Position numbers and translations under genes: made by a program
The notes under the pieces: generated by a model
Told to the model about the DNA's origin: nothing
Seen by the model: only the letters and a program-made list of their open reading frames with translations
The model's database searches: none
From: a virus
Strand: one strand, 5' to 3'
Length of the DNA stretch: 64,000 nucleotides
IMG/VR virus record: IMGVR_UViG_3300032245_001746
Coordinates: 124,001-188,000 of that record
Part shown: in pieces, positions 51,628 through 60,302 of the stretch
Layout of the letters: each line of letters opens with the position of its first letter
Position numbering within the stretch: position 1 is the stretch's first letter

Positions 51628-51984
51628 ATGAAAAGTTTTTCAAAATGGGTTAAAGACAATTTTAATGAATCTATAAATGATTTATCTTATTCTGATGATA
51701 AGAGAGTGAACCAAAGAAGTGTTGATTTCACAAATGATGATAATTCGGATCATTATGCTAAAGATATTAATTTAGCAAAAGAAATTATAAAAGATTTAAA
51801 ATATCAAATAATTGATGTTAATGAAGCTACTTCTAAATTAATTAATGCAGTTAAAAATTCTATTAACCCATCAGTGGTTTATTCAAACATAGTAGATGAT
51901 TTGAGGTTTGAATATAAAGAAATTTTAAGAACTATAGCACTTAATGTTCCTTCTGTAAGAAACATTTGGGCAAATGTTTCTTAA
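51628..51984 (+). CDS. Tagged helical protein
   Basis: 118 aa, starting MKSFSKWVKDNFNES (tag). The remainder is helical (INLAKEIIKDLKYQIIDVNE, SNIVDDLRFEYKEILRTI). No cysteines or catalytic motif. Placed 27 bp after the tagged nucleotidyltransferase and 33 bp before the tagged ankyrin protein, so they likely form one unit. Confidence 0.75.
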   Translation: MKSFSKWVKDNFNESINDLSYSDDKRVNQRSVDFTNDDNSDHYAKDINLAKEIIKDLKYQIIDVNEATSKLINAVKNSINPSVVYSNIVDDLRFEYKEILRTIALNVPSVRNIWANVS

Positions 51985-52017
51985 TATTTTATTCCACTAT
52001 CAATTTATGGTACATAA

Positions 52018-54153
52018 ATGAAATTGCTTTTTTTCAAAGAATGGTTTAATTTATATGAAGGTAAATTCGAAGATCAATCTTTATCAATATTGAATAAAGA
52101 TGAAGAGTTGTTTAATTTATTAGCTTCAAAAGCACCAGAACCTAAATATTTACCAATTATTTCTTATTTTTATAAACAATCAGGCAATTTAAATGTTTTG
52201 AAAGATTTAATAAATAAATATAAAGAATTTGTTGATAAGAAAAAGCTGTCAATGATTCAAATAACAAACAAAGGAGCTTTTTTAAATAATCAAGAAATTA
52301 ATTATGTTAAATTTGCTGAAATTATACACGCCGCAGAATCAAATAATCGAATTGTTAAAACAAACATAGATACAAACGCATCTGGATTGAAACCTATTTT
52401 TACTATTAAAGATAAAATAGAAATTTATAAAGCTAAAGATTCTAGAGAATGTGTCCTTTTAGGAAAAGGATATACCTTCTGTATAAGTAATCCTAATGCC
52501 GGTCTAAATATGTGGAATACATATAGAAATTCATATGAATCAACTTTTTACTTTGTTTTTGAAAAAACAAGAAGACAAGATGATCCATTAAGAATTGTTG
52601 TTGTAGATGCTCGAAGAGATGGCGATTTTGCACTTACTGATGCTAATAATAAAACTGGAACAATTAGTGAATTTAACCATTTTGATGAGTATTTTGGATA
52701 TCTTAATTCTGTTTATAAAATAAATTCTGATTCTTTATTTATCAATGAGCCACTAACACAGCAAGAAAGAAAAGATAATGCAATAGTAGATCAAAAAATA
52801 ATGACATTAGATAATTTTAAAAAATTGACATTATCACAAAAAGAAAAATATATTGGGAATGGACACGAACTCACCAATGAACAATTTAATTACATTTTTG
52901 ATAACAATATGGTTAATTTTATTATTCAATATATAAACACTGGAATTAAATTGGATAATGATCAATTAAAAAAAATATTTAAAAATCCATCTTATAAAAA
53001 AACTTATTTAAGACAAAGACTTGAAGTTCAAAGACATCTCCATAGACCAGATATTGGAAGATTTGAATATTTAAATTTGGATGATAATTCTAAAAGACAA
53101 ATTGATTTAAACAAAGTTGATAAAAAACAATGGTTTTTAGAAGCTGCGTATTTGGGAGATGAAGAGTATGTTTCGAATACAATTCAAAACTTAAAAGGAA
53201 ATCCTGATGACGATGGCACATTAACATCAGCATATTTGGAAGCTGTAAAATCTAAAAATTTAAATATTGTTAAAATGATAGATGAAAAATTTGATAAATC
53301 TCATGCATTAAGTAAAACTGCCATTGGATGGATATTTGATGATATTACAAAATATAGTACAATTGAAATTTTAGATTATTTTGTTAAAAAATATCATAAA
53401 CATTATAATATTGGATTTGGATTTCAAAACGTTGCAAAAAGAAATGAAGTTGCAATGGTTAAATATTTTATTGATAATTTTGAAATGAAAGATTATGAAT
53501 ATAGTTTAGCATTATATTCATCTGTTAAAAATAATGCTATTGATTCTTTAAATATTATTTTAGACAGCCCAGAATTAGAAAACGAACATACTGTATTAAA
53601 CACCGCTATGAGTATAGCTGCAGAACATGGAAATCTTAAAGTTGCAAAATTAATTTTAGACAAACATAAAATTAATTTTTATGATGCAACTTTAAATGCA
53701 ATAGAACATAAACAATATCAATTTTTAGAATTTATCTTTAAAGCCAGAAAAGATTTTCCTGAAAAATGGCTAGTGGATTTTTTGAAAACTGCAATTAAAG
53801 CTAAAAGCTTACCAATTTTCAAATTGATATTAAGCCAATCATCTGATTCTGAAAAACTACTTAGAAATAATTTGTTAGATTATATTGAAAATTATAAAGA
53901 AGATAATGATGAATTATATAACTTCATTAAAAAGAAAGATTTTGAATTTTATTTTAATTCAGGAATTAATTTAGCAAAATCTTCTGACATAAATTCAAAA
54001 TCAAAAAATGAAATTAAATATTTTTTTAATATGATTAGAGATAATGGAATTAAAGATTTTTCAGAAATTAAAAAGGCTGCAAAAGAAGCTGGAAATATCC
54101 ATACATATAATGTTTTAAATGATATTCCATTTTTGAGAAGTAATTATGAATAA
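52018..54153 (+). CDS. Tagged ankyrin-repeat protein (711 aa)
   Basis: Begins MKLLFFKEWFNLYEG (tag). Residues ~100-240 hold a domain of unknown type (ECVLLGKGYTFCISNP, STFYFVFEKTRRQDDPLRIV and TGTISEFN). From about residue 360 on, ankyrin-like helical pairs repeat (WFLEAAYLGDEEYV, AYLEAVKSKNLNIVKMI, SIAAEHGNLKVAKLIL, NAIEHKQYQFLEFIFK). An injected ankyrin protein could bind host targets. No other tagged protein here is as large. Function otherwise unknown. Confidence 0.8.
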   Translation: MKLLFFKEWFNLYEGKFEDQSLSILNKDEELFNLLASKAPEPKYLPIISYFYKQSGNLNVLKDLINKYKEFVDKKKLSMIQITNKGAFLNNQEINYVKFAEIIHAAESNNRIVKTNIDTNASGLKPIFTIKDKIEIYKAKDSRECVLLGKGYTFCISNPNAGLNMWNTYRNSYESTFYFVFEKTRRQDDPLRIVVVDARRDGDFALTDANNKTGTISEFNHFDEYFGYLNSVYKINSDSLFINEPLTQQERKDNAIVDQKIMTLDNFKKLTLSQKEKYIGNGHELTNEQFNYIFDNNMVNFIIQYINTGIKLDNDQLKKIFKNPSYKKTYLRQRLEVQRHLHRPDIGRFEYLNLDDNSKRQIDLNKVDKKQWFLEAAYLGDEEYVSNTIQNLKGNPDDDGTLTSAYLEAVKSKNLNIVKMIDEKFDKSHALSKTAIGWIFDDITKYSTIEILDYFVKKYHKHYNIGFGFQNVAKRNEVAMVKYFIDNFEMKDYEYSLALYSSVKNNAIDSLNIILDSPELENEHTVLNTAMSIAAEHGNLKVAKLILDKHKINFYDATLNAIEHKQYQFLEFIFKARKDFPEKWLVDFLKTAIKAKSLPIFKLILSQSSDSEKLLRNNLLDYIENYKEDNDELYNFIKKKDFEFYFNSGINLAKSSDINSKSKNEIKYFFNMIRDNGIKDFSEIKKAAKEAGNIHTYNVLNDIPFLRSNYE

Positions 54154-54672
54154 TTAGCAAACAGATTTACAAAAATCATACATTACTATTCCACTAGCAG
54201 TGCCAACATTAAGTGAACGAACAGATCCATATTGTTTTATGTAAAGAAATTCATGACATATTGCTTTCAATTCATCTGTTAATCCAACATTTTCTTCTCC
54301 AAACACAAACAAAATATGTTTGTCACTTGGATAAACATATTTTTCTATTGGTTTTGATTCTTGAATGTTATCAATTCCTATTATATAATAATTTTCTGGA
54401 AAAATAAGTTGTTCAACTTCTTTTACATGCTTTATGTTTTCGTAATTATACGTTCCAACAGTTCCTCTTTTATCATATTGCCTGTGCCCATAGATTATCA
54501 CTTCTTTTGCTAAGAATGCATTAGAATTTCTTATGACGACACCTAAATTAAAATCCCTTATTACGTTTTGAACTAATACCGAGAAGTTATTTCTTTTTTG
54601 ATCTAAATTGGTTTTTATTGCTTCTATATCCCAGTATTTGTAATAATCTATTACATTTCTATTGTCAGTCAT
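54154..54672 (-). CDS. SPOUT (TrmH/SpoU) RNA 2'-O-methyltransferase
   Basis: Methylates ribose 2'-OH of tRNA or rRNA. The three SPOUT motifs are present: FNLGVVIRNSNAF (motif 1), HILFVFGEENVGLTDEL (motif 2) and QYGSVRSLNVGTASGIVMY (motif 3, trefoil knot). 172 aa, a single catalytic domain. Overlaps the metallophosphatase gene by 8 bp. May protect tRNA from cleavage or tune translation. Confidence 0.92.
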   Translation of the reverse strand: MTDNRNVIDYYKYWDIEAIKTNLDQKRNNFSVLVQNVIRDFNLGVVIRNSNAFLAKEVIIYGHRQYDKRGTVGTYNYENIKHVKEVEQLIFPENYYIIGIDNIQESKPIEKYVYPSDKHILFVFGEENVGLTDELKAICHEFLYIKQYGSVRSLNVGTASGIVMYDFCKSVC

Positions 54673-55423
54673 TGACTAAACTTTCATTTTTTGGAAATAT
54701 CAATTTTAATTCACCACTATAATCTTCAATTATTGCAGAACAGGATTCAACCCAATCTCCACAATTGTAATAATTTATTTCATCTATTTTTTTAATTACT
54801 GGTGTGTGTATATGACCACATATTATTCCAGAACACTCTTTGTTTAAAGTATATTGGACAACAGATTGTTCAAAGTCATTCACAAAATTTACTGCTTTTT
54901 TTACACTTTGTTTTAATTTTGAACTTAATGAATAATATTCATATCCAAACAATTTTCTTATTTTGTTGAAAAGTAAATTTGTCCACATTGCAAATGAATA
55001 TGCTTTGTCTCCTAGATAATACAACCACTTGGATTTAACAGTGATATTATCAAATATATCTCCATGAATAATAAGTAATTTTTCTTTATTTAAAGTCTCA
55101 TAAACATATTCATTTAATATTTCTACATTTCCAAAGTTAACTCCAGAATATTTTCTCATAAATTCATCATGGTTTCCAGTTATGTAATAAACCTTGGTTC
55201 CATGTTTAATCATTCCTAATATTCTTTTGAATATCATTGTATATTCATCAGTCCAATATATTTTGTTTTTCATTTTCCAACCATCAATTATATCTCCAAC
55301 TAAAAATAAATTTTCTGGTTCAACAGATTTGAGAAAATTTAAAAGATGATCTGATTTTGCATGACTACATCCTAAATGGGAATCTGATATAAATAAAGAT
55401 TTAACTTTTAATCGGTTTTTCAT
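54665..55423 (-). CDS. LpxH-like metallophosphoesterase (UDP-2,3-diacylglucosamine hydrolase family)
   Basis: Calcineurin-like fold with the standard motifs: FISDSHLGC (DxH), LVGDIIDGW (GDxxD), ITGNHDEFM (GNHD), IIHGDIFD and CGHIHTPVI (GHxH). 252 aa. LpxH-type members cleave UDP-diacylglucosamine in lipid A synthesis; others in this branch act on glycolipids. Its stop overlaps the SPOUT start, and it overlaps the glycosyltransferase by 1 bp, so the three genes form one unit. Likely acts in envelope lipid or glycan metabolism. Confidence 0.88.
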   Translation of the reverse strand: MKNRLKVKSLFISDSHLGCSHAKSDHLLNFLKSVEPENLFLVGDIIDGWKMKNKIYWTDEYTMIFKRILGMIKHGTKVYYITGNHDEFMRKYSGVNFGNVEILNEYVYETLNKEKLLIIHGDIFDNITVKSKWLYYLGDKAYSFAMWTNLLFNKIRKLFGYEYYSLSSKLKQSVKKAVNFVNDFEQSVVQYTLNKECSGIICGHIHTPVIKKIDEINYYNCGDWVESCSAIIEDYSGELKLIFPKNESLVND

Positions 55424-56487
55424 TAATTCTCCAATAAATAACTATTTATTAAAGTAACAGCTTGATCTGCCCCGTTAATTTTTGATGAATTTTTAGTTTT
55501 AAATTCATTTAAAAAATCTTGAATTAATTCAAAATTTAGATCTTTTAAATAACAAAAAGTGCCAGCATTCATTTTTTGAATAAAAAATGCATTAATATAT
55601 TGCTCTGCTTGATTGTGTTCTGGAATTGTAAATATTGGTTTTCCACAATAAATTCCTTCTCCTATAAGCTGATTGCCAGATGCACAAAATAAATAAGAAC
55701 AATTAGCCAAATCATTTAAGAAATTATAATTTGATATATCATTATATTCAATATTTGAATACATTCTTTTTTCTTTTGGACATCCATATACTTTGATTTT
55801 ATATTTTGATGATATCTTATTTAATTGTTCTAAAATCTGATCACCACTAGATTTTTTATAATACACTAAAATAAAATTATTATCTTTAATTTCCATCTTT
55901 TCTAAAGAAGATCTTATAAAACAATTTGCTAAAAAAGTTGATTTTGATTTCTTTTTTATTTTAGAATGATAAAAAGTTGAAATAAGAATTCCACTTGGAT
56001 TTGGAACTAATAATTCTGTATACAATCCCATTATCCAAGAATAAAATTTTAATTTTAAACTCAAATCTTCTGTATAACATCTACTAAATTTATGTTGATT
56101 ATCAATACTTAAATATTTAATATTTAGTTTTTTTGCAATCCTTGGAAGAATCGGTTCAAAATCAGAAATTATTAAATCCGGATTTAGATCTATAATAATA
56201 TTTTTAATATCATTAAAGCTTTTTTTATATTTTTTTATAAAGTGAAAAAAATTATTAATAGTTTTAGGAATACTGATGGTTCCAGATTTACTTCTTCCAA
56301 ATGGTAATTCTGCTTCTATTTTATAAAGATGAGGATAATTTTGTTCTTTAAAAAAATTGTAAGCCTCACCCCAAGTGAATATATGAACTTTAATTGAAGG
56401 ATCTAGTTTTTCCAAAACAGAATAAGTTCTTGTCGCGTGACCTAAACCCTCGCCAGGTAAACTATAACATATTGTTTTTTCAATCAT
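55423..56487 (-). CDS. Glycosyltransferase, MurG/MJ1255-like (GT-B)
   Basis: 354 aa. The N-terminus YSLPGEGLGHATRTYSVLEK resembles the acceptor-binding loop of GT28-type transferases, and LFCASGNQLIGEGIYCGKPI, then FTIPEHNQAEQYINA, the donor-binding C-terminal motif. Bacterial relatives often lie next to LpxH-like phosphatases, as here. Probably transfers a sugar to a lipid or diacylglycerol acceptor. The exact acceptor is unknown. Confidence 0.85.
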   Translation of the reverse strand: MIEKTICYSLPGEGLGHATRTYSVLEKLDPSIKVHIFTWGEAYNFFKEQNYPHLYKIEAELPFGRSKSGTISIPKTINNFFHFIKKYKKSFNDIKNIIIDLNPDLIISDFEPILPRIAKKLNIKYLSIDNQHKFSRCYTEDLSLKLKFYSWIMGLYTELLVPNPSGILISTFYHSKIKKKSKSTFLANCFIRSSLEKMEIKDNNFILVYYKKSSGDQILEQLNKISSKYKIKVYGCPKEKRMYSNIEYNDISNYNFLNDLANCSYLFCASGNQLIGEGIYCGKPIFTIPEHNQAEQYINAFFIQKMNAGTFCYLKDLNFELIQDFLNEFKTKNSSKINGADQAVTLINSYLLEN

Positions 56488-56489
56488 TT

Positions 56490-56801
56490 TTAAACTTTCT
56501 TAACAGTAAATACAAATTGTGCTGGATAATCTGAATGTGACTCATAATATGCTGGCTTTTGATAAGTGACTTTCCATCCACTTTCTTCATAAAATGGTTC
56601 TATATCAAGATATTTGTTTTTATACACATCATCTTCACTTATGTTCATAACTTTTTTTATCTCGCAAACAACTTTATCTTGATAAACAATAGATTTATTA
56701 TTGTTAAAATTTTTAGCAATTTCTTTATTGAAAATTTCAATTATTCTTTCATCAATAAATTTATTTTCAATAACTTCTTTTGGAGTAATTGGTTTAATCA
56801 T
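56490..56801 (-). CDS. Hypothetical phage protein
   Basis: 103 aa. An N-terminal helix (IIEIFNKEIAKNFNNNKSIV) and a C-terminal beta-rich part (YEESGWKVTYQKPAYYESHS, FVFTVKK). The pattern is familiar from large phage genomes, but I can give no function. Its start overlaps the preceding tagged gene by 8 bp. Confidence 0.7.
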   Translation of the reverse strand: MIKPITPKEVIENKFIDERIIEIFNKEIAKNFNNNKSIVYQDKVVCEIKKVMNISEDDVYKNKYLDIEPFYEESGWKVTYQKPAYYESHSDYPAQFVFTVKKV

Positions 56802-57804
56802 GACTAATCAATTCTAACTTTTCAAAAGGACAATTTTTTGTTGTTTGATAATATTTAATTCTACCGTCTAAAGTTTGAACTAAATACTTGCTATTTATTC
56901 GAACTTTCCAAATATCTCTTTTTTCAGATGAAGAAAGATCTGATGCCAACCCTTCAACATGATTGAAATCGTTTGCTAAAAATATATTTGCTGGTAATTC
57001 TTTAGTGTTTAAATAAAAATTTCTATCTTGTTTAGGTCTAGCTGTATAAAGAGTAAGTGTTTTTGATTTCGATGCCGTTGGATTTCTAAGCTTTTCAATT
57101 AAACTAAAATAATCAGATTGAATTTTTGCATCTTTGAAAAAATCTTCATCGCCACCTTCCAATATATCATCTATTTCTATTTCGTTATTTTTAATAAAAA
57201 TTGTAAAACTTGTATTCCTAGAACGATCTAAAATAATTTCTGCTGTAGTTGATGCATCTAAACTTAAAGAATTAAATTCATTTTTCCCAAGATATGGTCT
57301 TATAATTATCTCAGACAAATTCCAATTTTCTATTAAATTTATAGCATTTATTATTTTTGTCTTTAATGCTTCCATTATTAATTTTGTTTCATTCATTGCT
57401 AATGCAGCTTTATTTTTTGCTTCTGTAAGCTCATTTTCTAATCCAGAACTTGTAGATAAAGTATCCATGTAAACAAATATTTGGTTGCTTATTTCACGCA
57501 ATTTGCTTGATATTTTATAATCTTGAGATAAGATCCAATCTCTCAATTGTTTTTGTTGATCAAAAATATAATTTATATTTTTAGATTTTATACTATTTAA
57601 TAAATTGTTTAATTTTGGATAATTAAACAATTTAGAATTTATTGTATTAATGAAATTTTCAAAATTAAAATTTTTAATTTTTTCATAATAATCTTCTATG
57701 CGATTTAAATATTCTTCTAAAGCTTGATTGATAGAAGTCTCATATTGTTTGTAATCAATGATTATTTTATTATCAAACGATTCTATCCAAATTTTAAAAT
57801 TCAT
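56794..57804 (-). CDS. Tagged protein, possible C-terminal ADP-ribosyltransferase-like domain
   Basis: 336 aa, starting MNFKIWIESFD (tag). The first 200 residues are coiled-coil-like (DYYEKIKNFNFENFINTINS). The C-terminal ~100 contain LTLYTARPKQDRNFYLNT, then ANIFLANDFNHVEGLA and IWKVRI, a layout that recalls ART-type domains (Arg-containing first strand, then F.a.d..hA). Catalytic residues cannot be confirmed. Helical front plus toxin-like tail would suit an injected effector. Confidence 0.68.
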   Translation of the reverse strand: MNFKIWIESFDNKIIIDYKQYETSINQALEEYLNRIEDYYEKIKNFNFENFINTINSKLFNYPKLNNLLNSIKSKNINYIFDQQKQLRDWILSQDYKISSKLREISNQIFVYMDTLSTSSGLENELTEAKNKAALAMNETKLIMEALKTKIINAINLIENWNLSEIIIRPYLGKNEFNSLSLDASTTAEIILDRSRNTSFTIFIKNNEIEIDDILEGGDEDFFKDAKIQSDYFSLIEKLRNPTASKSKTLTLYTARPKQDRNFYLNTKELPANIFLANDFNHVEGLASDLSSSEKRDIWKVRINSKYLVQTLDGRIKYYQTTKNCPFEKLELISHD

Positions 57805-57805
57805 T

Positions 57806-57952
57806 TTAATCTCTACATGTTAAATTAATTAAAACATAAGGACCTGTTAATAAACATTTCATAACATGAAACGGTGTTATCTCAATTTTATTGAAAATAC
57901 TATATAATATTGAAAAAAGTCCAATTATTATCCATAAAATAAAAATTTCCAT
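57806..57952 (-). CDS. Tiny membrane peptide with perfect Shine-Dalgarno
   Basis: 48 codons: MEIFILWIIIGLFSILYSIF is one hydrophobic helix, followed by a polar tail with two Cys. AAGGAGG lies just upstream of its ATG. The stop at 57806 is 1 nt from the next ATG (57804), so it is coupled to the tagged gene downstream. Could be a small membrane-active peptide (holin, superinfection or signalling), but no family is recognised. Confidence 0.6.
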   Translation of the reverse strand: MEIFILWIIIGLFSILYSIFNKIEITPFHVMKCLLTGPYVLINLTCRD

Positions 57953-57980
57953 AAAAACCTCCTTGGTTTTATTTTTACTT

Positions 57981-58006
57981 TATTTATTAATCTAATGATG
58001 GAATTT
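57981..58006. repeat. 26-bp direct repeat, left copy
   Basis: TATTTATTAATCTAATGATG followed by GAATTT, identical to 59522-59547. The right copy contains the 3' end of the gene at 59528; this left copy is non-coding, so it looks like a fragment of that 3' end. Confidence 0.85.
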
Positions 58007-58024
58007 TTATTGTTTAAAATTTAA

Positions 58025-59491
58025 TTAAGACTTATTTTTTATTCCAATTTTAATGTTATTTATTTCTGTTTCTGTCCATGTACTAGATGTATTTGGATTT
58101 ACATTAAATATTTCTGTATGATATGGAGTAGTTGATTGCAAAGTCCCATTCACAGTTTTATTTGATCCAACTTCGTTGTTATTAATTACAAATTTTGTAA
58201 TTCCATCAACAGCAGCTTGAGACTCAGCAAATAATGAATTTAATTGAATTCCTTTAATATTATTAATTGTTGATAAATTTTTTATATTAAATTGAGATAC
58301 ATCGCCGTTAACACTTGATGTAATAAATTTAGTTATATTACTATGTACTTGTGACATTTCTCTAGCATTTAAAGAATTAGTGTAATCAAGTGACCAATCA
58401 TCCATGTAAATTGCTGCTGTATGTGGTCCAAATTTAATCGTACTTGGAGAAGTTAAATTAAAAGTAAATTGCTGATATGTAGTTGTAACATTAATCGTTG
58501 ATTGAACATTATTTATTGTGATTGGATATGAAGTTGATGGCTGTCCAACACCAACTCTAGCCCAAAATGAAAAAATACTTGCATTTGTATCAAATTGAAA
58601 CCAACAAGAAGTATTTATAATAGACAATCCTGCCGGAGTAGTTCTGACAACCGAACCAGAAGTTTCTCTTATAATACCTCTATTACCAGAAGTAATTTCA
58701 TTTAAATAACTAATATTTGTACATCCAAGTGGAATTAAAAATTCATGCGGGTCAGTAAATGATGTAGTAAACGATGTTGATAATACGGTTCCATTAGCGT
58801 TACCAAAATTTGAAGTATCATCAGTTATTGGTATTAATGTTTCTATTCTTGGAATATACAATTCAGTTCCAATTTTAACGTTATTTGCTGCACCAGTGTC
58901 ATCAAGAATATAAAAATCATCAATTAAATATGTTGAATATAAACCAACAGCCAAAGTAAAAGTTCCATCATAACTCATTGATGTGGCACTTGTTGCTCGC
59001 TCCGTGCCATTAATGTAAAGACGAATTGGATTTCCAACCGAAGGAGTAATTGGAATTAACATTTCAATATGTGCCCAATTATTGAACATGACTGAACTTG
59101 GTTGTGTATACAAAAGAACATTATTTAAATAAATTATATGATTTCCACTCGAATTATTATAAAGTATTTTAAGTCCTTTGGTATTATCGTTAGCACCATT
59201 TGATAATCTAATTTCAAAATTTAAAGCTGATGTAACTTTAATGTTAAATCCCAATATAAAATGAGAAATACCTGTTGCAGATATTGCTTTTTTTAAAAAA
59301 CCAGCATTTTTAGGACTTGTTATTTGAACAGCACTACCACTAAATCTTCCAGGTTTAGCAATCCACGATCCAGATACAGTTGTCCAATTCCTAGCCAATC
59401 CTGTTGTGACATTATCCGTTGGATCATTTGATGATGTGTTTAATTGAAAATTTCCATAATTATCAAATCCCTCTAAAAATCTAATTGCCAT
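58025..59491 (-). CDS. Lectin-like tail fibre/spike protein
   Basis: 488 aa with a concanavalin/LamG-type beta-sandwich in the first 200 residues (MAIRFLEGFDNYGNF, HFILGFNIKVTSALNFEIRL, WAHIEMLIPITPSVGNPIRL, IDDFYILDD). The second part is also beta-rich, and it ends in a typical fibre tail (WTETEINNIKIGIKNKS). Likely binds a surface glycan. It sits between two 26-bp direct repeats, suggesting insertion as a cassette. Confidence 0.8.
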   Translation of the reverse strand: MAIRFLEGFDNYGNFQLNTSSNDPTDNVTTGLARNWTTVSGSWIAKPGRFSGSAVQITSPKNAGFLKKAISATGISHFILGFNIKVTSALNFEIRLSNGANDNTKGLKILYNNSSGNHIIYLNNVLLYTQPSSVMFNNWAHIEMLIPITPSVGNPIRLYINGTERATSATSMSYDGTFTLAVGLYSTYLIDDFYILDDTGAANNVKIGTELYIPRIETLIPITDDTSNFGNANGTVLSTSFTTSFTDPHEFLIPLGCTNISYLNEITSGNRGIIRETSGSVVRTTPAGLSIINTSCWFQFDTNASIFSFWARVGVGQPSTSYPITINNVQSTINVTTTYQQFTFNLTSPSTIKFGPHTAAIYMDDWSLDYTNSLNAREMSQVHSNITKFITSSVNGDVSQFNIKNLSTINNIKGIQLNSLFAESQAAVDGITKFVINNNEVGSNKTVNGTLQSTTPYHTEIFNVNPNTSSTWTETEINNIKIGIKNKS

Positions 59492-59521
59492 TTATACTCC
59501 AATTAATTTGTATAATAAATA

Positions 59522-59547
59522 TATTTATTAATCTAATGATGGAATTT
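59522..59547. repeat. 26-bp direct repeat, right copy
   Basis: Identical to 57981-58006 and includes the last codons and stop of the tagged kinase-like gene (59528). Confidence 0.85.
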
Positions 59548-60292
59548 CTGATTGTTTTACATCTCTTCCATACTTTCTTGAGTGTCCAAAATCAAAAGAT
59601 TGTAATTTATTTTTATTATTTAATCCCAAATTGTCAGGAGACCAATCATGTCCTATGGAATATCCAGTTTTTTTAAACACCTTTTCCATTAATTTTATAA
59701 TTTGATTTGCAAAATCCAAAACCATTGGATCTTCTGGGCGTCCAGCCATCCAATAATTAAATTCTTTTATGTTAAATTTGGTTGGAACTTTAGTTTTATC
59801 TTTGTTTTCATCTTCTAAATCAGAAATAAATTGATAAACTAAATAAGTTGCATCATGTATTTCAATATCTATTTTTTTAAAATCAGTATTTAACTCTTTC
59901 ATTGCAATTAAATACATTCCCTGATATGTAATAACATCAACAACCGGAAAGCTTGCATCTCCTTTCATTAAATAAGCTATATTTGCCTCATCTACTCCTT
60001 TTGTAAATTTAACTACATATTTATTTCCTAAAAACAATACGCATCCTTCCATTCCACACTTGGTTTTATTATGTGATCCAGGAATAAATTTTGAATTAAA
60101 TTTTCTAATCCAATTACATAAGGTTCCACAAGAATTTCCATCCATTAATTCTTGTGGAACCTTAGATATTACATTATCTTCATTAAAAACATCTGAAGAA
60201 TAGAGTTTTTTCAAACCAAACACCACCCTCTCAGCAGTTTGCATTAAAAAACTTGTTTGTCTTTCTGTTATTAACCATTCTTTGAAATTCAT
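59528..60292 (-). CDS. Tagged protein kinase-like protein
   Basis: 254 aa. Starts MNFKEWLITERQ (tag ending in Glu). A kinase-like core follows: GMEGCVLFLGNKYVVKF (Gly-loop and candidate ATP-binding Lys), VVDVITYQGMYLIAMKEL and, near the C-terminus, the catalytic loop GHDWSPDNLGL with SFDFGHS (complete DFG). A paralogue lies at 62319. T4-type packaged kinases are not well known, so this would be an unusual injected effector. Confidence 0.8.
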   Translation of the reverse strand: MNFKEWLITERQTSFLMQTAERVVFGLKKLYSSDVFNEDNVISKVPQELMDGNSCGTLCNWIRKFNSKFIPGSHNKTKCGMEGCVLFLGNKYVVKFTKGVDEANIAYLMKGDASFPVVDVITYQGMYLIAMKELNTDFKKIDIEIHDATYLVYQFISDLEDENKDKTKVPTKFNIKEFNYWMAGRPEDPMVLDFANQIIKLMEKVFKKTGYSIGHDWSPDNLGLNNKNKLQSFDFGHSRKYGRDVKQSEIPSLD

Positions 60293-60302
60293 AATTTATA
60301 TA

